Shown piece after piece: positions 42,020 through 52,690 of a stretch of 64,000 nt of DNA. The notes under the pieces were generated by a model. The model was not told the origin of the DNA. It made no database searches and worked only from the letters and a program-made list of their open reading frames with translations. The DNA is from Durusdinium trenchii (Eukaryota; Sar; Dinophyceae; Suessiales; Symbiodiniaceae). Location: positions 209,105-273,104 of the forward strand of contig CAXAMN010004180.1 in assembly GCA_963970005.1 (NCBI GenBank). The letters are read 5' to 3'. A program made the position numbers and the translations under genes. How positions within the stretch are numbered: position 1 is the first letter of the stretch; every line of letters begins with the position of its first letter.

Positions 42020-42397
42020 GTGGGCGTAGCTGGTGAAGGGGACGACTGGCGGTGTAACGAGGATTGCTATCGCTTGGTTGCATGGCGTATGTTGCACGCG
42101 GCGCGGGAAACATGCTTCGGTAAAGGAGGCATCTTGCTGGTGAGGGGAATGACTGGTGGTGTCTTTGAGGCTTGTCGTCGCTTAGTTATGTGGCAGTATA
42201 GTGTGGCGAAGACTTTTGCAATGTCGCACTGCTATGCTGCTATGTGCCTTTGTGAGGGGTGGGTGGAAAGCGCGCTTGTGTGGCTTTGTGCCAGTGGGAA
42301 AGCAAAACATGCTTGCAGCGTGCTGCTGGTGAATGGGAGGAGTGGCGTGAAGGAGGCTTGCTGTCGCTTAGATTTATCGCGTATGTGGACGTGGTGA
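42020..42397 (+). repeat. Three diverged repeats within an open frame
   Basis: Units beginning GCTGGTGA followed by a G-rich stretch and ending TCGCTTAG or TCGCTTGG occur near 42028, 42137 and 42325. The + strand is open across all of them (125 codons). It may be a degenerate repeat protein or only repeat DNA. Confidence 0.35.
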
Positions 42398-42516
42398 AAT
42401 TGCGCCTGTCGCGGTGAGCTGTGCGGTTTGGCGAGGCATCTGCTGCCGGATCAACGCGCGTGGTGTAAGTGATCGAGGATAGGTTGCTGTAGGGTTTCCA
42501 TTGCATGTGTCTTCTT

Positions 42517-42562
42517 CACAAACAAACAAACAAACAAGCAAACAAACAAACAAACAAACAAA
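42517..42562. repeat. (CAAA)n microsatellite
   Basis: About eleven CAAA units with one interruption. Confidence 0.95.
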
Positions 42563-42763
42563 AAGAAACGTTCACCTTCACAAACAAAGGGGGTGTGTGA
42601 AGTCTTTTGCCATGTTTTCGTACATCCCTCTGGCCGTGACATTGCTCACGTTCACGGTGTTTTAAAGCAAGCACTACCCCAAAAAGGCCACCGTTGACGT
42701 GGTTCGGAGGAGGAACCTGCCAAGGCTTTGATTAGCAAGGTGTCCCTCCGAAACGAACCTTGT

Positions 42764-42874
42764 CTCAAGCCTGGGCACGGGGTACAGAAAGGTGTCGTGG
42801 CAATGGTAGCCCTCATGCGAGACACTGGTCCAACGGTGCTGTTCACAGACGGCTGGTTCCCGATCCCGCACCAT
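42764..42874 (-). CDS. Candidate first exon, unknown protein
   Basis: ATG at 42874 opens MVRDREPAVCEQHRWTSVSH, EGYHCHDTFLYPVPRLETR and reaches a donor ACAAG followed by GTTCGT. Rich in His and Cys. Lies downstream, on the same strand, of the ubiquitin-like fragment. Not recognised. Confidence 0.35.
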
Positions 42875-43054
42875 CAGGAGGGTTGCATGTGGAGGCAGAA
42901 TTCCTGAAACTTTCCTCAGCTGGAGAAATCACTTGAGATATGCTCAGGCAAAGCAATCGGGTCATTTGTTTCGCAAACATTGCACCAAATGATTTCCACA
43001 GTGTGATTCAATAAAGTAGAAAAACTAGATGCGCTACCAACCTCCAACTAAAGC

Positions 43055-43240
43055 TAAACCACCTCCAACTCCAAACATGTCTTCCCAGCGTCAGTGACCT
43101 GTTGGTCTCCCTGAGCGGCGATCCATCCAGCAAGAGTCTTATGGTGCCCAACTCCAAGTCTTCCACCCGCTGCCGCAGCGTTGCAACCGTCTCCGAGGAT
43201 AGCCTGAGAAGAACACGCCGATGGCAGGTCGAGCAACTAG
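43055..43240 (-). pseudogene. C-terminal half of a ubiquitin-like fold, frame-disrupted
   Basis: After TTCTCAG the frame reads SSETVATLRQRVEDLELGTI and RLLLDGSPLRE, then, one base out of frame, DAGKTCLELEVV and a stop. The helix, the LLLDGSPL strand and the DAGK...L.VV end are the pattern of ubiquitin-like domains seen at the start of many dinoflagellate proteins. The first strands of the fold are missing here. A matching first half lies at 45642-45562, on the other side of the hydrolase gene. The frame break suggests a decayed or incorrectly assembled copy. Confidence 0.5.
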
Positions 43241-43406
43241 AACAATTCTGGGAACTACAAAACCGAAGCAGACCCAGACCATTTCTCTTGCAAAGCAGAG
43301 GCTGCCATGTAGCTGAATGGGAAAAATAATCGTGGTACAATACAGTACATGACCTGCCCAAAAAGAAATTGGATGCCTCTGAACTTCATTCGTTGGAGGC
43401 TTCCTC

Positions 43407-45389
43407 TTACGAATGGTTCTCAGGCTCAGAACACTCTGCCCCGTACAAATCACCAGGCCCGAGCCAAGCTGAGGCCACATATGCAGCATGAGTTCGCTTC
43501 GCGCGATTCCATGCAAACATCACCACCATGCCCAACAAAAGTCCCACAGCACTTGCCACCGGGAGCGACCAAAGAGGAACCGGCCCTTCAGCAACACCTG
43601 TCTGTGGCAAAGGTCTGGGAGGTTGAGGTACCTGTGAAGGACCTTCTCCTGGAATCTCATCAGGTTCCGTGAAGCCTGAAATCGAGCTGCGCTCCAGGAG
43701 GTTCAACGGGCTCGACAAGTTCAGTTGACCATGGTGGCCATGAGCCATCTGGTAGAAGAGATTTCCTATCAGAATCTTGTCTCTCACATTCACTTCATGC
43801 CGATTCCCTTCTGTCACAACCGTCTGGAAGAGCCCTTGAGATGAGGCGCGCACAAAACGACCATACTCCTCAATCCGGTTGTGACGGCCACAGCCGTGGA
43901 AGCAACAAGGATCTGCTTCATGAAGCACCTGCAGGCTGCTTCGATGCTTTTCAAGCGAAGCCAGCACATACAAAGCAGTATAGTTCCCAATCCGAGCCCA
44001 TTGGCTGTCGCAAAACTGCTCGAAGTCAAACGACTTCTTCCGGAAGTCGCATGGCAAACTGCCCGCGATGGGCACTGAGAGCTCAATCCGCGGATCCACG
44101 GCTGCAGCCAAAGTGGTGGTCCAACCACCCCCACTGAGACCAGCCATGAGAATACGCTCATAGCCAAGCGTGTTCATGGCGTAGTTGATGGTCTTAATCA
44201 CCGGCTCTAGGAAGAAACGGAGCCATGGCACTTGTTGCTTCTCAAAGTGTTCGAACCATGCATGGCCACTGAAGGGTTGCTCCTGCTGGGTGTTGCAATC
44301 TCGGAAGGGCATCATCATCGTGACGACATCCAAGCCCAACTGGTTGAGCCAATCGGTGGTCCCATCGTTATCTCCAAAGGTGGGACAGTCATCGCCACGG
44401 CCATGTCCCCGATGGAAGATCACCAGGGTCTTCCCCGGTCGGGGCGGCTCAGGGTGTGCGGGCTGCTGCGCTCCCCAAATGAACCCGTGGGGCGCCCATC
44501 CAGAGCTGTTGAAGCTCAAAAAGGCTTTCCTGGCCCGAAAAACACCATCCCGAAAACACGTGTCTTTTTTCAAGTCGGAGTAGCCTTTCCCAAGAGGGAT
44601 GGAAACATCTACAAAACTTACTTGACAACCACCCAGGTTCGAAGTAATGTTCATGGCATAGCTCGCATTGAGTCTTGCAGTCGTCTGCCACACGATCTCT
44701 GTGATGGGCACGGTCTTCTCACAGTCGCTGCTTGGAGCTGAACCCCAAATGGACGACATGCAGCTGGGAAAGCGATAATTCACCATGTGGGTGACCGGCG
44801 GCACCGACGGCTTGTCGTCGCTGGGCAAGCGATCTTCGCCGAACATCTCCTATCTTGAAATCATCTCAGAATTTGACTGGAAGAAAAAGATGCATTCTGT
44901 CGCTTGCTTTACTGCAAAAACCACAAGAAAAGAAAAACTCTAGCGACTCTAGCTGGTCTCCTTGACGAGCTGTCGCCGCACCTCCAACCAATTGGGACTT
45001 TCTGGCAGGAGCGTGTATCTCTTGCAGCCATCCTTTGAGGAGCTATTGGCAGGGCAGAAGTCATCAGGCCAGCCGGAGCGGCAATCAACCATGGGGGCAG
45101 GCGTCAAGTTCAGTGATTCTTGAATGGCCTCCCCTTCATGGAAACAATTTCATGTTATAAAGCCCAATATCAATATCCTTGGAGTCACTAGAACCATTTC
45201 AAGTGCAAGCATACCATCAAATTTCTGAGGAGCCCACAGATGTCGCAAGACACAAACCAAGGTGCCACAAAATGCCACAGGCCACAAGGTCTTAATTGTC
45301 TGGGAAAGGTCATTTGAGAACATCCGTGGCAGGTTGGGTTCGCGAGGGGTGATGGAATCAAGCAAAACTCCAGAGAAACAGGCATGCAT
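43407..45389 (-). CDS. Membrane-anchored alpha/beta hydrolase, three exons
   Basis: Probably a secreted or lumenal esterase-like hydrolase held by membrane helices; substrate unknown. Exon 1 (ATG at 45389, or 45323) has a hydrophobic segment TLWPVAFCGTLVCVL and ends AAATTTGATG before GTATGC. Exon 2 (about 45133-44960; WPDDFCPANSSSKDGCK) joins in phase. It joins exon 3 (44846-43407) with a GA-type or ambiguous donor, GAG occurring at both ends. Exon 3 (numbered from 44846) has LVIFHRGHGRGDDCP, the nucleophile elbow MAGLSGGGWTT (Ser at about 238), a candidate acid in HEADPCCF and the likely catalytic His in EGNRHEVN (about 350). A proline-rich spacer and a C-terminal helix SAVGLLLGMVVMFAW (about 428-443) follow. 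ATG 44846 has an in-frame TAG two codons upstream, so exon 3 either begins there or follows the AG. Confidence 0.78.
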
Positions 45390-45561
45390 GGTGTCCACTT
45401 TACAAAGAAAATGAACAGGACTCATGTCCTCCAAACGCAAACCATGCAAACCATGCAAACTCGGCAACGCATGGAAGAACCACTGTCACAATGTTGACCC
45501 ATGTCGGTTGAGTCGCGGCTTCCTCTCGCACCAACAAGGGCCACGCTTGAAACCAAGATCA

Positions 45562-45642
45562 GCTCAGGAGCATGGAGAAGGAGTGCAGCAGCTCGCCAGT
45601 CACAGCGCTGTTGATCTCGATTCGAATTTCTTCTTCCGCCAT
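45562..45642 (-). CDS. First exon of a ubiquitin-like fold protein
   Basis: ATG at 45642, just after AAGATAG, opens MAEEEIRIEINSAVTGELLH then SFSMLLS before the frame stops. IRIEIN...TGELL is the first hairpin of ubiquitin-like domains, and the helix expected next is what the fragment at 43240 supplies. No good GT, GC or GA donor could be placed, so the link is inferred from fold complementarity. Confidence 0.42.
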
Positions 45643-45912
45643 GGCTTCTATCTTGAAAGCACCAGAGGCCACGAAAGATGTGGACCTTTTTCGTGAAGGG
45701 GTCTGCTGCTGACACATTCATTGACTCTCAGAATGGTAGACCTTGACTGAATTCCAAGAATTCACTTGTCAAGTGCCGGTCCATCCATGGACAGATCCTT
45801 CCTAGAAATGTGGGACAGGAAAGTCTAGATGATGGCAGTTTTCTTGGAGACACTGAAATCTTTCTCGGAGCCAACAGTTTTGCATAACCCTTAAGACAAA
45901 CAATCACCCAAG

Positions 45913-46200
45913 AAGCTACTAGTAGCTAGAACCCCCTACTCTTCTACACCTTCGACCACCCCCAGTACTCAGCAGTTGACTTTCCTTCCGAACTCAGCAG
46001 TTGACTTGGTCGTTTTTCCTTCCGCTCCTCCGGCTCCTCCTCTCCAGCAGTTGACCACCCGTCGGACGCACCGGATAAGACGTAGCGTGACGCTGAGCCG
46101 TCGGACGGGCCGCTTCAGTGGCCGCCTAAAGACGCAGGGTGTTTGGTGGAACGGGCGGAACGAGGAGGAACGAGGAGGAACGAGGAGGAACAAGGAACGC
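45913..46200. repeat. Mixed short repeats
   Basis: A small CTAGTAG palindrome (GCTACTAGTAGC, near 45916), three CAGCAGTTGAC copies at 45969-46055 and a (GAACGAGGAG)n run at 46155-46190. No gene recognised between 45650 and 46736. Confidence 0.65.
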
Positions 46201-46736
46201 GGAACGGTTCACAGCGTTTTTGGGGGACGTGAACTGGGGTGAACTGGGGTGAACGCAACCATTCGAAAGCCCCAATTTCTCTCAAATCCTGTGGCCTTTT
46301 TAGGGTTCCAAAAATGGCCATCCCGAAAATGTGGGGCTTTCGAATCGGACCGGCGTGAACAGGATCTGGACTGGGACTTCGACAGAAGACGGGACCTGTG
46401 GCTCAAAAAGAATTGAAGAGATCCACTACTAGACCGACCTCAACCGCCCCCCTTCTGGTGGAAAGACCACGAGGTGTCTCTGACCCAAACCTGTGAGGCC
46501 AGTATACCGTCTACATCGAAGAATGACCATCCTGCGAATGATGTAAACACGAAACCACAGGAAGAATGAACATCTCATCAAAAAAGAAGCTCATAAATGT
46601 CGCTGTCGCTCCCAGCTGGGCATGTGGATGTTCGTCTCAAGAACAGGGCTGGCTCTTACTTTCTCAGGGTCAATTTGGGAGGTGCTCGAGCTGAAGGGAC
46701 TTCTTGGCACGTCAGCTTCAAGACAGGTGCCCCACC

Positions 46737-46967
46737 ATGACGCCCATGCCCAATGGTGTGGCACGAGAAGACGTCTATGCCCCAAAGACCTCACAAAGCA
46801 AGAAAACGATGTCCGTTGTCCATGTCTCCCCAGCCCCCCCGTCACGCCCCACGCCCGGCCCTCCGCCTCACTACATTTGGCACGTTGTCGATAGCTCCCG
46901 TCACCTGAGAGAACCGTTGAGCTGGTTAAAAGCACTACTGAAGCACACCCCTTCAAAGGTGTCCTGA
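46737..46967 (+). CDS. Candidate proline-rich exon, unknown protein
   Basis: From ATG 46737 (CCACC before it) the frame reads MTPMPNGVAREDVYAPKTSQ, a proline-rich stretch and PLSWLKALLKHTPSKVS to TGA. Composition is protein-like; function unknown. Confidence 0.38.
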   Translation: MTPMPNGVAREDVYAPKTSQSKKTMSVVHVSPAPPSRPTPGPPPHYIWHVVDSSRHLREPLSWLKALLKHTPSKVS

Positions 46968-47337
46968 GTAAAAATGACGGTCGACTACACTTCCACAAGA
47001 TAGGCACAGAGAGATGATTCTTGAACCCAGCTGCCAACTGGCCAAGTTTGCCAGCCATCTTGTCTAGTCATTTTGTGCCGATTTGCTTTAATGTGATAAT
47101 TACGGCTCCAATTATATAGATCTTACCAAAAGAGCTCCCCAAATGACGCGCAATCCACAGTATCCGGCTTGCTCACTGTCACTCGGGGTCGCCCTATCCT
47201 GAAGCACTTACTAGCCCAGTACCATCAATACTGACGGATTCATCGACTCGAGGCCTGGATAGGCCCTAGGCCGAAACGTGAAACACCCTTCCTTCCAGTG
47301 AAGCTATAGGCTCTTTTAGATGTTTTTAGTACACTGC

Positions 47338-47438
47338 TCAGGCTTTGTAGATCAGCACGAACGCCGGTTCCAAGGCCGCCAACTCATAAACACCGACATG
47401 GCCACTGCCGGAAAGGAAGGTGCTGGAGCTCAGCGGGA
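47338..47438 (-). CDS. Terminal exon of an unknown gene
   Basis: After TTTCTTTTTAG, a strong acceptor, the frame reads PLSSSTFLSGSGHVGVYELA then LEPAFVLIYKA and TGA. Further coding-like sequence on the same strand at about 47700-47520 (PVELLGSGSRGRTDVKQAMG) may be an upstream exon. Confidence 0.45.
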
Positions 47439-48259
47439 CTAAAAAGAAATTCCTGTCTTTTTTGCCCACTCGCTCACTAGCTGATCTTTTGTGCCAGGAG
47501 GCGACAAACCCTGATTTTATTCCATCGCGTTCTTGAATTTGTTTGCAAATAGTTGGCAAAAGTGCACTTTTGTGCGGTCTGTGGCTGGGTGCAGCTGTAG
47601 CCTGGGAAGACCCATCGCTTGCTTGACGTCAGTTCTGCCTCTGGACCCAGAGCCAAGCAGCTCGACCGGTCGCAGAGAATCGAAGAGATTCACTATTTGG
47701 GAATAGGGAGACCTCCTGGCCCTGGATGGGTAGACCAGTCTATGTTCCATCTTCCAGGGAGTCGATCTGGGAGACCTCCCTATTTTAAAGACACATTCAG
47801 TTCTATCTGTGTGGTAATTCATTGCCTGAAGATCAAAGTTGGGGTTCAAAGTGTTGCTTCTGCCAAGAGTAAGCTCCGCTCAGCGACACACCCAAGTACT
47901 GGGTATATATAAGGGCAGAATACCTCAAATGAACTCAAACATAATGTTCCGGCAACACCAAACGATTGCCAAAAACTAAAGTGCCCCTTCACCTGAGGAG
48001 TCGCTTGTCTTGCTGCTTCTTCTAAACAAAGCCTGCTTCTACAGGCCTTGCCTACAACATCAGCTCCTCTCTCCAACTACGTGTATATATATATATATAA
48101 CCTCCTCTGGCCTGTCTCTGCGACTTAAAGCCATTCTTTGAGTGTCTACGTGTTTGTCGTTGCTCATTACGAAAGATGTGAAATGCCTCTCTGTCTCTAC
48201 AGTATCTCTATCTATACCCCTCTTACCACATCCATAGCTTAAAAATGTGTAAAGGTTAA

Positions 48260-48561
48260 ACACTTCCCGCCGTTGAATTCAGCCAGGCCAGGAACCACCG
48301 AAACCGCTTTTTTGCGCAAGCTTTCACCAGCCAACCGGCCAAAGAAGTCCGGAGCAAGTTAGCGGCTAGGCCTGCATGGATTCTTGAGCAACACGTTGTT
48401 ACGGCCCAACAATGGAGTGGTCTGGTCCGCTGGAGAACATGCCCTAGCTTACAATTCATGTCCACCGGACTGTTGGAGGGAGTGCAAGGGCGTGACAAAC
48501 GAGCATCGAATTGGAAAACGATTCTTGTAGAGACAAATGAGTCTTTGAGCATGCCTTATAT
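48260..48561 (+). CDS. Open frame of 100 codons, unknown protein
   Basis: No ATG near its start; a TAA lies just upstream, and AG acceptors (TTCAG, CCAG) are available at 48280-48296. It reads NHRNRFFAQAFTSQPAKEVR, ARPAWILEQHVVTAQQWSG and RDKRASNWKTILVETNESL to TGA. Uniformly protein-like. Could be a terminal exon or a piece of an element. Not recognised. Confidence 0.42.
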
Positions 48562-48829
48562 ATGATATACACGTTCCCTGTGATTTCTCATCCCTCGCAT
48601 GATCCAAACGATGACCACTGACGGCCACTGCCATCTTGTAGCTTCATGATCAACCTGTTGTGCAATCCCCGGAAAAAAGAACAAAAACTTCAGAAGTCTT
48701 GGCTAGTTGCGGCTAGTTCATCCTGTAGCTTGCTTCATTCGTTCGACCAAATCAACCTGAGTTCTACAACATTTCAGGTCGTCCATTAGTAGGTCGTCCT
48801 TCGTCCTGCTCGGGGTCCCCTGAATCCCG

Positions 48830-49210
48830 CCAAACCTTCACGCCTTCCGGCGGCTCTTTCGCAGGGAGAAGCCCTCGGACGCATGTTCCAGGAGGCAGGT
48901 CCTTCACCGGATGTTCACCGGAATCCAACAAACACACACACTCTCTCTGATGAATGTGCCTTGAAAGCTCCGGTCGAACTGGTCGAATTTGGGAACTTGG
49001 AGCTTAGCTTGGAATTCGACCGGCCCAAATCGTGCGGCGCGTCGGAGCCTCGGTGGGAGGAAACACAGCGATCTCTGGATGTCGGGATTTCTTGGTCTCC
49101 TCATCTGCTCGGCAATCGCATGGCAACCTGATGGGAAAGGCGGAGTCGCTCGCCGAAGCCGATTGCGATCAAGCTGCAGTGAACCCTCCCCACACAAAGG
49201 GCACAAACGA
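48830..49210. other. GC-rich island open in several frames
   Basis: Both strands are open. The + frame from 48899 (LKAPVELVEFGNLELSLEF) and the - frame (RRPRNPDIQRSLCFLPPRL) are about equally protein-like. Probably holds an exon. Confidence 0.3.
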
Positions 49211-49501
49211 TGATAATGATTGTGATTATATATGATTCATGATTATCAAAGCAATAGCTCTGTGTTCCACTGCTACAGTAGCTGCTGCAGGCTTAAGCCA
49301 AGATCATCCAAGATCTAAACTCAGCCTCTTCATCCAAACGATCAGCTTGCTCATCTTGCTTGAGAATGCACTACAAAAACATGTCTCATGCCCTGCATGC
49401 GTGTGAACGCCCTGCTCTGGAATCAAAATCCCAGACTCAGAAAAAGAAATGACATGTCTGGAGCAGTACCTGGCGACCTGGTCCTGCAATGCAGCCTGCT
49501 G

Positions 49502-49665
49502 TCACACCACCATCGGAGACCGCCCGAGTGACCGGACGTACTTGCCGCACAACGAAGGGTCCATCCGGTCCCACCGACCTTGAAGTGCCATGTCGTACAA
49601 CGGGGCAAAGAAGCCCTCGGGGACCTTGGATTCCACCTGGAGTTGAAGCCGAGAGTGCGGTCCCC
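49502..49665 (-). CDS. Candidate terminal exon, unknown protein
   Basis: The frame reads VESKVPEGFFAPLYDMALQG then RWDRMDPSLCGKYVRSLGRS and stops TGA at 49504-49502. An acceptor ATCTTAG lies near 49677. A second frame is open through the same stretch, so the reading is not certain. Confidence 0.42.
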
Positions 49666-50022
49666 GAAGCAAACTAAGATGACACTTGGGGGTAAGGTAT
49701 AAGTAAAACATCGTGTGGCATTTGAGCGGAGTTTTGACCAATGTCAGACGACGAGCACCACCAACGCCAATAGCAAGCACTATATAACAGTCTGCCAGAG
49801 AGCAACCCAATGGCAGTGCTCATGTTACAACTACATTCGCTTAGAAGGTGAGAGGAGAGTGGAGATCCCCTTCTATGTTATGGGAAGCCAAGCACAGGGA
49901 TGTACCTGTGATTGAGACGCCAAAGAACAATGCAAGACAAATCGACAAACCCTCAAAAGGTGTTGGGGAATCTCTATGCAAAGCCCTGCTGCTCCTGTTT
50001 TCCATCTGCCTGTCTTGCCGAA

Positions 50023-50032
50023 NNNNNNNNNN
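50023..50032. other. Ten-base assembly gap
   Basis: Ns, about 120 bases beyond the stop of the DIRS recombinase frame, where the element's terminal repeat might lie. Confidence 0.98.
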
Positions 50033-50153
50033 GTCGGATCAAAGAAGGAGGATCTGAATCAATCTGGCTGCTGCAATCCAAAACCAGGCAAGAACCAGAC
50101 ACGGCGGTAGTCGAGATCGAGTTCTCGGCGTGGGCTTTCGCACCGTCAGGAAT

Positions 50154-52220
50154 TCAGGAGCTTCGGAGAAGAACTGAAAACAGCTCAGCGGCCAAAGTGA
50201 CACGTTCCCTCGAATCGGGAGGTAGGTTGCCAAACAACGAAACTGCTCCGGTTTCTTGTAGATAGTGGGACAGAGTTTCTATATGCTTCAAGCGCATACG
50301 CCACAACAATCGACTGATCTCTTCATTGTTGCGATAGGCTTGTATCGCCCCTCCAGCTCTCAATGATGCCGGAGTGAGAGACAATTTCTTAGGAATTCGC
50401 AGGACTGCTAACAAAGCATCCCAACGACGCCGGAAAGCAGATGGTGAACCTGCAAACAAAGGGGCATCGCGTGGAAGAGGTCCGAAAACTGAATCCAAAA
50501 AACCAGACACTTCACAGTTCTGTATTTTTACATGCTGCACTCTGCCAACTCCCCGCCAACGCGACTTGGGCTTTCGGATCAGTAAGAAACAAACCGATGC
50601 GCTTTCACAAATCAAATCACGAGGAAGCAAGAGATCACTGCGAACAGCTGCGAGAGGTTCCCCAGGTCTGCAGATGCCTTCATAGGCAAGCACTAAAATC
50701 CCCGCAACTCGTCTCCAACCCCACATCAAGGCGACCACGACCATAGCTCGGTAGACTACAAATGGCAGCGGTGTCCTATGTTCACTAGGCTCCAGACGCT
50801 CCCACTTTCCGACAAGCTGCCATCCTTTCCCGAGGAAAGGCCGAAAGTCAGGATGCCATCTCTGAATGGCGGCCAAGAGGTGTCGGAACAAGTACAAACT
50901 GGAGCCATCTTCAAACAGGTGGCGCCCGAAGGCAACAACAAGTTCAACAAGGGTTTGGGGACACAGGATTAGATTCAGAAAAGCTTCTTCACTCAATTTC
51001 TTGAGGCACCACTGTCGAAAGCGTTCCCAAATCTTAAGACCAAGGAGCTCAGTGCTAGGCTCGACTAAAGTGACCTCGTCGAGCTGGGTGACAGGCCGAG
51101 GCCTGAGAGCTCGAATTCTGGGCCCTGGAAGGGAGGCGTCTCCAATCCTGCCAGACTGACATTTTGCTAGAATGCCCACATCAACCTTCTTTCGCCCGGG
51201 TAAGTTGCCCGTATCAATCAAAAGCGCTGTTGCTATCCAGAAGCACAGCGCGCGAGGATAGGTCTGGGCGGCCCGCGTCCATGCCATGCGATGAATGCGA
51301 GACCATCCGGATAGTCGTTGGTGGCTGTGGTCTCTCGAGCAAAACAAGTGTTGACCTTTCAGATGGCAGTTCGTGAGAATTCTGGTTCGCTTTCTCCAAG
51401 GTGCCCCACATCTACAGTAATCAATCCTGAAGGACTCTTGCTGATTTCTGGCATGAAAGTGTTCCCATTCGGTTTGGAGCCAAAGAAAACTTCCGTCAGG
51501 GTTTTCCACCCACCAAATAATGCCCTTGCTCAAAGCAATGGCGACCATGAGGCTTAACCACTGCGAATGATCATTCCCTTGAGCGACAGATTCAGCCATT
51601 CGCTCACTGAGACCGCTCACCCCGGCAGGTGATGCTGGTGTGCGAATTTGTGGTCTGACTGCTCTGGAAAAAGATCTGCAAAAAATGGCAGCCCCAAAAC
51701 AACAAACTGCTTCGGATTCTAAAAGTTCTTGGACAAGTGCTCTGTTGGATTCTTTCCCCAAATCTTGCAGTTCGGAGTCCTCGATCTCAAAAGTAATGCA
51801 CCACAAATCACCAAGTTCACAGACAGCACGAGCTACTCCTTTACGGCCAGAATACAAATCCAGATAACCAGGAAAGTCGGGTATATAGCTTGTAGGAACT
51901 TCCCAAGTTTTCGGAAACAGAAATTGCTGCCGACTGACGCGGCGCAAAGCTGTCAGCGCTCGCTCTGAAAGTTGGCGAACTCCACGCGCGCCAGCATCTC
52001 TGGGATTTACCTGGGCCGGCAATTTCCGTTCTGGAGAAGTAGGTGAAAGCAGTGTTTTCTGGACCCGGCGCTTGGCTTCTACTTTGTTCTTCATGAAGAA
52101 GGCTTTTGACTTACCCCGATGGCCCCAGATAGGTTCAGACTGTGGAGCTCGAAGTTCTTCGAGAGGAGGTAGCCCAGATAGTTGTAACGGTAGGCACGTG
52201 CTCTGATAACCATGTATCAA
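50154..52220 (-). CDS. DIRS methyltransferase-like domain and tyrosine recombinase
   Basis: The recombinase inserts circular element DNA. The first ATG is at 52094; the frame opens a few codons above 52220 (TTG) and overlaps the RNase H frame, so it may be reached by frameshift. Methyltransferase-like blocks (numbered from 52220): YLDLYSGRKGVARAVCELG (about 120), IFCRSFSRA (about 182), WWVENPDGSFLW (about 240) and CRCGAPWRKRTRILTN (about 268). Recombinase C-terminus: first catalytic Arg in GICRPGEP (about 518), second in TPASLRAGGA (about 621) where the usual His three residues before Arg is Ala, then LKHIETLSHYLQE with His at about 652 and nucleophile Tyr at about 653. Between the domains, ARNQQESFRIDYC and other stretches are unassigned. 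Confidence 0.83.
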   Translation of the reverse strand: MIHGYQSTCLPLQLSGLPPLEELRAPQSEPIWGHRGKSKAFFMKNKVEAKRRVQKTLLSPTSPERKLPAQVNPRDAGARGVRQLSERALTALRRVSRQQFLFPKTWEVPTSYIPDFPGYLDLYSGRKGVARAVCELGDLWCITFEIEDSELQDLGKESNRALVQELLESEAVCCFGAAIFCRSFSRAVRPQIRTPASPAGVSGLSERMAESVAQGNDHSQWLSLMVAIALSKGIIWWVENPDGSFLWLQTEWEHFHARNQQESFRIDYCRCGAPWRKRTRILTNCHLKGQHLFCSRDHSHQRLSGWSRIHRMAWTRAAQTYPRALCFWIATALLIDTGNLPGRKKVDVGILAKCQSGRIGDASLPGPRIRALRPRPVTQLDEVTLVEPSTELLGLKIWERFRQWCLKKLSEEAFLNLILCPQTLVELVVAFGRHLFEDGSSLYLFRHLLAAIQRWHPDFRPFLGKGWQLVGKWERLEPSEHRTPLPFVVYRAMVVVALMWGWRRVAGILVLAYEGICRPGEPLAAVRSDLLLPRDLICESASVCFLLIRKPKSRWRGVGRVQHVKIQNCEVSGFLDSVFGPLPRDAPLFAGSPSAFRRRWDALLAVLRIPKKLSLTPASLRAGGAIQAYRNNEEISRLLWRMRLKHIETLSHYLQETGAVSLFGNLPPDSRERVTLAAELFSVLLRSS

Positions 52221-52690
52221 ACAAAACTAGCCGTTGCCTTTCACCGTCCGGAAATTCTTCAGGGAGCCACTGAAGGGGTTCTTTACAAGGCGCTCGAACT
52301 TCACGGTGTCTTGTGGGGTCATCTGCAACATTGTAGGCGCTAGGAACAAAGGCCCCGTTTGAAATAACTCCGCACCCTAAGTGAATAGGAAGAGAATCTT
52401 GAAGAATCTGGTTCAACCCGATCGACGACGACCGTCCTTTGATCCATGCTCCTAGGGCTACTTGACTGTCAGCAACATACATCGTCCGATTTGGAAATTG
52501 AAAACCAGCAGCGTGTTGCTCAGACTTTGCTAAAGCTTGCAACTCCCCTATGTTTATATGCTGACCAACCTTTGTCTTCTTTCTGAAGTCTTCGTCGAAT
52601 GGTAATGCGGACAGCAGCTCCAAAAAAGAGTGGATGGCCAGGCAGGGTGCTGCCGTCTGGAAGTTCTTCATCAGCTCCCAAACATCCTTG
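52135..52690 (-). CDS. DIRS RNase H domain
   Basis: Continues the RT frame after a one-base shift near 52690 (KALKR, then DVWELMKNF). The first RNase H aspartate is still in the RT frame (YASDASSWGLG). This part supplies the Glu (INIGELQALA), the Asp (YVADSQVALGAW) and the last Asp (YNVADDPTR). It ends in a stop at 52135 while overlapping the recombinase frame by 85 bases. Confidence 0.78.

Noticed and set aside
42240..42640. Coding frame rich in Phe/Val across 42.45-42.64 kb
   Set aside because: It translates the (CAAA)n microsatellite.
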